From Micrococcales bacterium UBA2037 (lineage in GTDB: Bacteria > Actinomycetota > Actinomycetes > Actinomycetales > Microbacteriaceae): a DNA stretch of 18,952 nt. The stretch covers positions 98,396 through 117,347 of the forward strand of contig DDBH01000013.1 of the NCBI GenBank assembly GCA_002333405.1, given 5' to 3'. Positions 13,598-18,952 of the stretch are shown here, in pieces (positions within the stretch are counted from its first letter, which is position 1; each line of letters begins with the position of its first letter). The translations under genes were made by a program, and so were the position numbers. Below the pieces are notes generated by a model. It searched no databases and was not told the origin of the DNA. It saw nothing but the letters and a program-made list of their open reading frames with translations.

Positions 13598-14329
13598 GTG
13601 CGTTTGGGAACTCTAATTAATGTCATAGCCATTCTGATTGGCGCTGGGCTCGGAGTGGCTTTGGGCCACAGGCTGCCAGAAAAAATTTCCCGCACCCTGA
13701 CCGACGCTCTTGGCCTGGTCGTGCTGGTGATTGGTGGGCTGAATCTGGTGGCTCTTAGCGACGCGGCCTTCGTGGCTGCAGTTACCTCCGCCGGCACGCT
13801 GTTAGTTGTTCTTGCGGCCCTAGTTTTGGGCAGCATCGTTGGTTCCCTAATTGGCATTGAGCAGCGGCTTTCACAATTTGGCACCTGGCTTCAGCTGAAA
13901 GTGTCCAAGGGTGGCGACAAAGACAAGTTCATTGAGGGATTCGTAAACGCATCACTGCTTTTCACAATCGGACCAATGGCAGTCCTGGGGGCTCTTCAAG
14001 ATGGGCTTGGTCAGGGCTTTGATGTGCTGGCCTTGAAATCAACACTGGACGGACTGACTTCGGTTGCCTTCGCGGCAGCCCTTGGCTGGGGAGTTGCCTT
14101 CTCGGCAATTCCAGTTGGGCTCTGGCAGGGACTGCTGACACTGATTGCAGCGAGCGCCGGCGCTTTGATGAGCTCGGCTCTGGTCGCATCTATTACTGCA
14201 ACCGGTGGGATCTTGCTTCTTGGAACCGGGCTACGAGTGCTTCAGATCAGAATGGTCGCTGTTGCTGACATGCTGCCGGCTCTTATCTTTGCTCCGCTCA
14301 TAACGCTGCTGGTGTCGAGCTTTATTTAG
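13598..14329 (+). CDS. DUF554 membrane protein
   Basis: This 243-residue integral membrane protein has six or seven hydrophobic segments. The family hallmark is visible in the middle: GFVNASLLFTIGPMAVLGAL, then DGL and LKSTLDGLTSVAFAAALGWGV (about 112-168). This is the YdfK/YqgA type, of unknown function and probably a transporter-like protein. The start is GTG 13598, whose AAAAGG lies right against the start codon, so initiation is somewhat unclear, but the N-terminus M-R-L-G-T-L-I-N-V fits the family. It converges on aspA with a four-base overlap of stop codons. Confidence 0.9.
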   Translation: MRLGTLINVIAILIGAGLGVALGHRLPEKISRTLTDALGLVVLVIGGLNLVALSDAAFVAAVTSAGTLLVVLAALVLGSIVGSLIGIEQRLSQFGTWLQLKVSKGGDKDKFIEGFVNASLLFTIGPMAVLGALQDGLGQGFDVLALKSTLDGLTSVAFAAALGWGVAFSAIPVGLWQGLLTLIAASAGALMSSALVASITATGGILLLGTGLRVLQIRMVAVADMLPALIFAPLITLLVSSFI

Positions 14330-15714
14330 TCCTGCCCGGTTAGCTTTCTAACATCACCCAAAAGCTTGTAGAAATCATCCTCAGTCATCAGACCCAGGTC
14401 CATGACTGCTTCCTTCACGGACATGTTCATCTTGGAAGCGTGCTTGGCAATCTGTGAAGTCTTTTCATAGCCAAGGCTTGGACCCAAAGCGGTGACCAGT
14501 CCAATCGAGTTTTCAACCGTGAGCCGCAGGTGCTCGGTGTTTGCGGTAATGCCGCTGATGCAGAAATCTGCCAGGATCTGGCAGCTCTGTCGAAGATAGA
14601 CAACACTCATCATCAGCGACCTGGCAATGATTGGCTCGAAGGCATTGAGCTGAAGTTGTCCAGCCTCTGCCGCCATGGTCACGATCAAGTCGTTTCCGAT
14701 AACCGTGAAGGCGACCTCATTGACCGCCTCTGGAATAACCGGGTTTACCTTTCCGGGCATGATCGAGGAACCGGCTTGCCTAGGAGGCAGGTTGATCTCG
14801 TTGATGCCGGCTCGGGGGCCCGATGACAGAAGCCGAAGGTCGTTGGATATTTTAGAAAGCTTGGTGGCCAGGCGCTTGAAGGTGCTGGACACCGAAACAA
14901 ACACACCGGTGTCGCTGGTTGCCTCGATCAAGTTGACCGCGGGAATGAAGCTGTGCTCACAAATCTCGCTGAGCACCTCACACACCAGTTGGGAATATCC
15001 CTCGGGGGTATTCAGCTTGGTTCCAATTGCCGTTCCACCCAGGTTTATTTCACTTAGCAGCGGGACCATTTCTTCGAGCCTGCCCTGGTCCTCACTAAGA
15101 GTCTGAGACCACGCTGCAAACTCTTGTCCAAGGGTCATCGGAACCGCGTCCTGGAGCTGGGTGCGGCCCATTTTTATGACCTCTTCAAATTCTTTGGCCT
15201 TGGCGTCAATGGCCCTGCGCAAATAGGCAACCTCTTCCAACAGTGCCCTGATTTCGATAATCATTGAAACTCGAATTGCTGTCGGGTAAACATCGTTGGT
15301 CGACTGCGAGGCATTGACGTGGTTCAGCGGATGGATGTGTTCAAACTCGCCCTTTTTGAAGCCTGCAATTTCTAGCGCCCTGTTTGCGACAACCTCGTTC
15401 GCATTCATGTTGGTTGAGGTTCCAGCACCACCTTGAATGGCGTCGACTACAAACTGATCATCAAGCTTCCCATCGCGGACTTCGATGGCGGCGTCAATAA
15501 TTGGCCCAGCGATTTCGGGAGTTATTACTCCAAGTTGGAGATTCGCCCTTGCCGAGGCTTCCTTGATAAAGCCCAGACCTCGGATCAATGAGCGGTAGTG
15601 GCCAATTGGCACACCGCTGATTGGGAAGTTCTCGACAGCCCTGAGGGTATGGACACCCCAGTAAGCCTCTTCAGGTATTTCACGTTGACCCAGAAGGTCG
15701 CTTTCAAGCCTCAT
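14326..15714 (-). CDS. aspA: Aspartate ammonia-lyase
   Basis: This enzyme (462 residues) reversibly deaminates aspartate to fumarate, linking amino-acid nitrogen to the TCA cycle. It belongs to the fumarase/aspartase superfamily: QGGAGTSTNMNANEV, then VNASQSTNDVYPTA, then the signature loop GSSIMPGKVNPVIPE (about 315-329). V-I-P-E after the signature favours aspartase over fumarase C, which has T-Q-x-E there. I chose ATG 15714 (M-R-L-E-S-D) because it aligns with the usual N-terminus. The frame is open to a TTG at 15744, and neither start has a strong Shine-Dalgarno. It diverges from the desaturase gene. Confidence 0.92.
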   Translation of the reverse strand: MRLESDLLGQREIPEEAYWGVHTLRAVENFPISGVPIGHYRSLIRGLGFIKEASARANLQLGVITPEIAGPIIDAAIEVRDGKLDDQFVVDAIQGGAGTSTNMNANEVVANRALEIAGFKKGEFEHIHPLNHVNASQSTNDVYPTAIRVSMIIEIRALLEEVAYLRRAIDAKAKEFEEVIKMGRTQLQDAVPMTLGQEFAAWSQTLSEDQGRLEEMVPLLSEINLGGTAIGTKLNTPEGYSQLVCEVLSEICEHSFIPAVNLIEATSDTGVFVSVSSTFKRLATKLSKISNDLRLLSSGPRAGINEINLPPRQAGSSIMPGKVNPVIPEAVNEVAFTVIGNDLIVTMAAEAGQLQLNAFEPIIARSLMMSVVYLRQSCQILADFCISGITANTEHLRLTVENSIGLVTALGPSLGYEKTSQIAKHASKMNMSVKEAVMDLGLMTEDDFYKLLGDVRKLTGQD

Positions 15715-15781
15715 TGCTTTCACAACATCAGTATGGCAGAGCAACGCCGAGACTTAGCAGCTTCTATTCATGTATCACCCT

Positions 15782-15787
15782 TACACT
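15782..15787 (+). promoter_or_regulatory. -10 box TACACT of desaturase gene (leaderless)
   Basis: TACACT ends six bases before ATG 15794 and there is no Shine-Dalgarno. This is the same geometry as serC, placing the transcription start at the ATG. Confidence 0.6.
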
Positions 15788-15793
15788 CAGTAG

Positions 15794-16882
15794 ATGAGCG
15801 CAACTTTAACCAGCAAGACTCCCACAAATTTTCACCTGATCCTGCAGCAGGTTAGGGATGCTGGACTTCTTTCGAAACGTCCTAGCTTTTATGTAATCAG
15901 GCTGGCAGTAATCAGTGTTATTGCTTCCGCTCTTTGGGTGGGTGCAGGATTTGCAGGCTATGCGCTGGACTACAGCCAGTGGTGGATTATCGCCGGGTTC
16001 TTACTTGCGGGGCTCCTTGGAATCATGAGTGCCCAGTATGGATTCATTGCCCACGAAGCTTCTCACCGCCAGGTTTTTAGAAACAACAAAGCCAATGACT
16101 GGCTCGGTCTCGTGCTTGCAAATCTATTTGCTGGACTTAGCTACGGCTTTTGGCTTCGCAAGCACAACAAGCACCACCAGCGCCCGAACCAAATTGGTGA
16201 GGACCCTGACATTGCGATCCGAGTCTTGAGCTTCACCACCGAATCCAAAGAAGAGAAAAAGGGAATTGAACGTTTCTTCTCGGATCGCCAGGGCTATCTG
16301 TTCCCGTTCCTGTTGCTATTCACTGGGTTTGATTTGCTGGTGGACTCATTTGCAGGGCTGAAGCGAAAAGAACGCCCACTGAAGGTTCGCATCCTGGAGT
16401 TCAGCCTGATGATGGTTCGTCAGACTGCGCCCTATTTTGTGATGGCGCTCATGTTTGGATGGCTCTGGGCAATTGCCCTCTGGCTTTTCATGATGATGAC
16501 CTTCGGCTTTTTTATGGGGGCAGCCTTTGCTCCAAACCACAAGGGCATGCCACTTGTCGAGAAGGACAGCAAGCTCGACTTCTTTTCAAGGCAGGTGCTG
16601 ACTTCTAGAAACATCAAGGGCAGCTGGCTCAAGGACAACCTGATGGGTGGTCTGAACTACCAGGTCGAGCACCACCTGTTCCCTTCAATGGCTCGACCAA
16701 ACTTGAGAAAAGCTCATCAGCTGGTTTCTGAGTTCTGCGAGAAAAACGGGATCACGATGGTGGAGATGAACCTCCTAGCAAGCTACGTAGTGATCATGAA
16801 GCACCTAAACAAGGTTGGTCTAAGCAACAACGCTGACCCATTTGTTTGCCCGATGGTCGCTGAGCTTCGACCTAGAAGCTAA
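15794..16882 (+). CDS. Membrane fatty acid (acyl-CoA) desaturase
   Basis: This 362-residue di-iron membrane enzyme introduces a double bond into acyl chains, adjusting membrane fluidity. The three histidine boxes are intact: HEASH (87-91), HNKHH (124-128) and QVEHH (290-294). Hydrophobic segments lie at about 35-59, 62-82, 168-186 and 208-245. Its overall layout resembles front-end/acyl-CoA desaturases such as mycobacterial DesA3, but the position it desaturates and its acyl carrier cannot be told from sequence. The start is leaderless in type. Electron-donor genes are not adjacent. Confidence 0.92.
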   Translation: MSATLTSKTPTNFHLILQQVRDAGLLSKRPSFYVIRLAVISVIASALWVGAGFAGYALDYSQWWIIAGFLLAGLLGIMSAQYGFIAHEASHRQVFRNNKANDWLGLVLANLFAGLSYGFWLRKHNKHHQRPNQIGEDPDIAIRVLSFTTESKEEKKGIERFFSDRQGYLFPFLLLFTGFDLLVDSFAGLKRKERPLKVRILEFSLMMVRQTAPYFVMALMFGWLWAIALWLFMMMTFGFFMGAAFAPNHKGMPLVEKDSKLDFFSRQVLTSRNIKGSWLKDNLMGGLNYQVEHHLFPSMARPNLRKAHQLVSEFCEKNGITMVEMNLLASYVVIMKHLNKVGLSNNADPFVCPMVAELRPRS

Positions 16883-16905
16883 AACAAAAGGTCTCGAGCC
16901 AGTGC

Positions 16906-16911
16906 TAGCCT
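16906..16911 (+). promoter_or_regulatory. -10 box TAGCCT before DUF805 gene
   Basis: TAGCCT ends six bases before ATG 16918, matching the leaderless pattern of serC and the desaturase gene. The ATG it serves is followed immediately by TAA. Confidence 0.5.
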
Positions 16912-16917
16912 GCGGAG

Positions 16918-17229
16918 ATGTAACTCTGGAACGCAACCAAACTCGCCTTTAAAAACTTTGCGACCTTCACGGGTCAAACCTCGAGAGCCGACTACTGGTA
17001 TTTCGTGTTGGCACTCGTGATTGCCAACACCGCCCTTTCCATTTTGTCGGATCAACTCGCATCGCTTTTTAGCTTGATTTCACTGCTGCCAGTGATTACC
17101 GCTTCGACTCGAAGACTTAGAGACGCAGGGCTAACCCCCAACCTGTTTTGGTGGCTGCTGTTGCCATTTGCTGGCTTGGTTATCTTGATTGTGCAGCTCG
17201 GGAAACCCGGTGCTGCAGGCCCGAAGTAA
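16918..17229 (+). pseudogene. DUF805 membrane protein with stop at codon 2
   Basis: Frame from 16918 reads ATG TAA, then continues open for about 100 codons: N-K-L-like start LWNATKLAFKNF, then FTGQTSRADYWYFVLALV, then two or three hydrophobic segments, STRRLRDAGLTPN and LVILIVQLGKPG. This is a full-length DUF805 protein, including the conserved F-G-x-x-S-R-x-(E/D)-(F/Y)-W-(Y/W)-F entry region and the RRL(H/R)D motif. No ATG, GTG or TTG lies in frame between the TAA and GTG 17005, and starting there would lose the conserved N-terminus. It is either a recent nonsense mutation, a sequencing error, or a gene using an unusual start. The family's function is unknown. Confidence 0.72.
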
Positions 17230-17235
17230 AAACAG

Positions 17236-17308
17236 AGCCGACCACGGGACTCGAACCCGTAACCCCCACTTTACAAGAGTGGTGCGCTACCAATTGCGCC
17301 AGGTCGGC
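17236..17308 (-). tRNA. tRNA-Thr (anticodon TGT)
   Basis: This is a complete 73-base cloverleaf on the minus strand: acceptor GCCGACC/GGTCGGC, anticodon stem CCACT/AGTGG closing CTTGTAA (anticodon TGT, reading ACA), and a T loop TTCGAGT. The discriminator is T and no CCA is encoded. It sits between the DUF805 gene and the secreted hypothetical. Confidence 0.97.
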
Positions 17309-17368
17309 AGAGATAAACCAAAAGGATTACTCGGCTGGAAGCCTATCAGGGTTCTGACAGTGAAGCAT

Positions 17369-17374
17369 TAAACT
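17369..17374 (+). promoter_or_regulatory. -10 box TAAACT of secreted hypothetical (leaderless)
   Basis: TAAACT ends six bases before GTG 17381, with no Shine-Dalgarno. It is identical in sequence and spacing to the serC -10. Confidence 0.55.
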
Positions 17375-17380
17375 TACCCG

Positions 17381-17872
17381 GTGCTACTCAAGAGAATCCT
17401 CAAAAGTAAGACCACCTATTTCTATCTTGTGCCCCTACTTGCGGTCACAATCGGCTGGCTGGTCTTTAGTAGCGATGAGACTCCCCCTGCAATTTCCAGC
17501 TTCGAGATATCTCCGACAAATTCAGTTCTGACAGAAGAAGGTCTCGTCCTTAGCTACTCCGGGACCCTTACCGATTCTCGAGGGATAACTGAGGCTCATT
17601 TCCTTTGCAAGCAGAATCAGCAAGCGAATTTGCAGCTTTATTTGGGCTTCACTTCGGCCGAAGCCAACCTCGTCAGCTTCGGAGTGTTGCCCGGGTCACC
17701 AAGTTGGCAGGGTGCCTGGGTGGGAACCAGCCAGGATCTAACATTCCAGGGCACCGGCCGTGTCCCAGCTGGATTCAGCGGAACCGAATGCGATTGGTCG
17801 GTGACCCTTACGGATCTGCTCGGAAATTCGATTGAGATCGAACTTCCGAACCGAACCGTAATTACTAAGTAG
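17381..17872 (+). CDS. Membrane-anchored secreted hypothetical protein
   Basis: This 163-residue protein has a basic N-terminus and one hydrophobic segment (about residues 13-29, YFYLVPLLAVTIGWLVF), followed by an outside domain of about 130 residues. That domain is rich in Ser, Thr, Gly and short beta-type stretches and looks like an Ig-like beta sandwich. It has just two cysteines (in HFLCKQ and GTECDW), which could form a disulfide. I do not recognise a family. The start is GTG with leaderless geometry. Its stop is four bases from that of the convergent DsbA-like gene, a possible oxidant for its disulfide, though this is only suggestive. Confidence 0.7.
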   Translation: MLLKRILKSKTTYFYLVPLLAVTIGWLVFSSDETPPAISSFEISPTNSVLTEEGLVLSYSGTLTDSRGITEAHFLCKQNQQANLQLYLGFTSAEANLVSFGVLPGSPSWQGAWVGTSQDLTFQGTGRVPAGFSGTECDWSVTLTDLLGNSIEIELPNRTVITK

Positions 17873-17876
17873 CTTT

Positions 17877-18725
17877 CTATTCAGCGGTTGCTAGTTGAAC
17901 AAATTGTGCAAAGCGCTCTGCAGAAACTAGGTCATCGCCTGTCGCCCAGGTGTACTGGTTGCCATTTACCAGGATCGTTGGAGTTCCCGAAACGCTGACG
18001 CCATCCTGAGGCGAGGACAACACAGTCTGGGTGTGCTGTTCGATGTAATCTCCGAAGCTCTTGGCTTGGATGCAGCCCTTAACTTCCTCGGTGCCAGCTC
18101 CAGCCTCTTCAGCATAAGCAAATAGCTCATCGTCACTGAGTCCTTCAGTTCCCTCGGCAGGCTGGTTAAGCATCAGCAGCTCGTGCAGGTCAAAGAATGC
18201 GTCTGGCTCGAAGTTTGCAACACACAAAGAAGCGTTGGCTGCTCGTGATGAGTAGGCGTTTAGAGAAGCTCGGTCCAGGAATGAAATAGGTCGAATCTCG
18301 ACTGTGGCAGCTCCAATGTCGGCCCATGATCGAATCTGAGCGGAGTTAGGAACATCGAAGGCCTGACAGATTGGGCACTGGTAGTCAACGTAAACGACTA
18401 TCTCCGGGGTATCACCGGCGGCGTCCGGAGTTGGTGTGTTTGTTTCAGTAAACGCCTGGAGACCAACTCCAACCTTCAGTCCTCCAAGCTCGGTTAGGTT
18501 GTTTGGCACTTCGCCAACAATTGGTGCATCCGCTCGGTTAGCAGCATCAATAACCACGACTGCTGCGACTCCACCAACAATACCTAGGGCCACCAGCACA
18601 ACGGCCACCTGAATCAACAGACGATTGCGCTTTTCTTTCTTGGCACTCTCAGCTCTTAGTTCACGCGCCTTTTGTCTTGCGGCTTCACGTTGCTCAGAGC
18701 GAGTTGGCTTTTCATTGGAAGTCAT
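17877..18725 (-). CDS. Membrane-anchored DsbA-like thiol oxidoreductase
   Basis: This 282-residue protein has a charged cytosolic N-terminus (1-34), one membrane helix (about 35-60) and an extracytoplasmic thioredoxin-fold domain of the DsbA/Thioredoxin_4 type. The active site is C117-P-I-C120 in VDYQCPICQ, and the cis-proline loop is VSGTPTILVNG near the C-terminus. Such proteins form or rearrange disulfides in exported proteins. AAAGGA lies five bases before the ATG. It converges with the secreted hypothetical and diverges from the sugar transporter ATPase gene. Whether it acts as oxidase or isomerase cannot be told. Confidence 0.92.
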   Translation of the reverse strand: MTSNEKPTRSEQREAARQKARELRAESAKKEKRNRLLIQVAVVLVALGIVGGVAAVVVIDAANRADAPIVGEVPNNLTELGGLKVGVGLQAFTETNTPTPDAAGDTPEIVVYVDYQCPICQAFDVPNSAQIRSWADIGAATVEIRPISFLDRASLNAYSSRAANASLCVANFEPDAFFDLHELLMLNQPAEGTEGLSDDELFAYAEEAGAGTEEVKGCIQAKSFGDYIEQHTQTVLSSPQDGVSVSGTPTILVNGNQYTWATGDDLVSAERFAQFVQLATAE

Positions 18726-18827
18726 TTATGTCCTTTTGGTATCACTTTGGTTTGGCGCCCTCTAATTCTAATTACAGTGCAATACTTATGGGGTTCGCTT
18801 CGGCAAACACCTATCACTTCGGATCGT

Positions 18828-18845
18828 CCGGCACGTACCTGCCGG
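18828..18845 (+). other. Stem-loop before ABC ATPase gene
   Basis: CCGGCA (18828-18833) and TGCCGG (18840-18845) pair perfectly around CGTACC, ending one base before the GGAGGAG ribosome-binding site (18847-18853). In the mRNA it could modulate access to that site. The rest of 18726-18827 shows no gene I can support. Confidence 0.45.
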
Positions 18846-18859
18846 TGGAGGAGAAAATC

Positions 18860-18952
18860 ATGGCATCAGTGTCATTCAAAGACGCAACAAGGCTCTACCC
18901 TGGCGGAACCAAGCCAGCTGTGGACAAACTAAACCTAGAAGTCAAGGACGGC
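18860..18952 (+). CDS. Sugar ABC transporter ATP-binding protein (UgpC/MsmK type), 5' part
   Basis: Only the first 31 residues are in the window. M-A-S-V-S-F-K-D-A-T-R-L-Y-P-G followed by KPAVDKLNLEVKDG is the typical opening of the shared ATPase of CUT1-family sugar importers (MsmK/UgpC/MalK-like), which energises several permeases from the cytosolic side. The Walker motifs lie beyond the edge. A strong GGAGGAG sits six bases before the ATG, preceded by a stem-loop. Assignment rests on the N-terminal match alone. Confidence 0.8.
   Translation, partial: MASVSFKDATRLYPGGTKPAVDKLNLEVKDG

Noticed and set aside
14675..15106. 143-codon frame antisense to aspA
   Set aside because: It mirrors a highly conserved enzyme gene and has no motif, initiation signal or room for its own promoter.
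1..18952. CRISPR arrays, insertion sequences, integrases, or a defence or biosynthetic cluster
   Set aside because: No regularly spaced repeats, transposase-like proteins, terminal inverted repeats or cluster-type enzymes were found; gene content is core-like throughout.

Overview
This window looks like ordinary core chromosome of a small-genome actinobacterium, most likely Microbacteriaceae. A freshwater Luna-type lineage such as Rhodoluna or Aquiluna would fit, but I infer that from gene content and moderate GC rather than from any search. The actinobacterial markers are a DtxR/IdeR repressor with the full set of metal ligands at the mycobacterial residue numbers, a mycobacterial-type SerC, DUF2530 and DUF3027 proteins, an XPB helicase with its helicase-associated partner, CIRCE control of a stand-alone groEL, and several genes with a TANNNT -10 box six bases before the start codon (leaderless transcription). 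I see no mobile element, CRISPR array or defence island.

Layout. 1-54 is the 3' part of tRNA-Arg(CCT). 66-1342 (minus) holds a membrane protein/XRE repressor operon with a palindromic operator, and an HNH endonuclease. 1343-1622 has no confident gene but contains a structured stretch ending in an intrinsic terminator on the minus strand. 1623-3103 (minus) is an NlpC/P60 hydrolase downstream of the metal-dependent repressor. 3160-8766 is a conserved actinobacterial block: serC and DUF2530 (plus), DUF3027 and a cold-shock-domain protein (minus), then a small membrane protein, the helicase-associated protein and XPB (plus). 8815-10962 is an OmpR-family two-component system preceded by repeats that may be its own operator. 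A bidirectional terminator separates it from groEL (minus), whose promoter carries two CIRCE elements. cspA (minus) diverges from msrB (plus). DUF554 (plus) converges on aspA (minus). A fatty acid desaturase (plus) follows, then a DUF805 gene interrupted by TAA at codon 2, tRNA-Thr(TGT) (minus), a membrane-anchored secreted hypothetical (plus), a DsbA-like thiol oxidoreductase (minus), and the first 31 codons of a sugar ABC transporter ATPase.

Functional themes are stress and protein quality (groEL, cspA, msrB, the Dsb-like protein), DNA repair (XPB pair), cell-envelope maintenance (NlpC/P60, desaturase, two-component system) and central metabolism (serC, aspA). I found no clearly new multi-gene system. 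The most interesting items are regulatory or structural: the ATG-TAA start of the DUF805 gene, the repeated leaderless promoter geometry, the repeats in front of the response regulator, the terminator-ended RNA candidate before the HNH gene, and the 141-base antisense overlap of DUF2530 and DUF3027.
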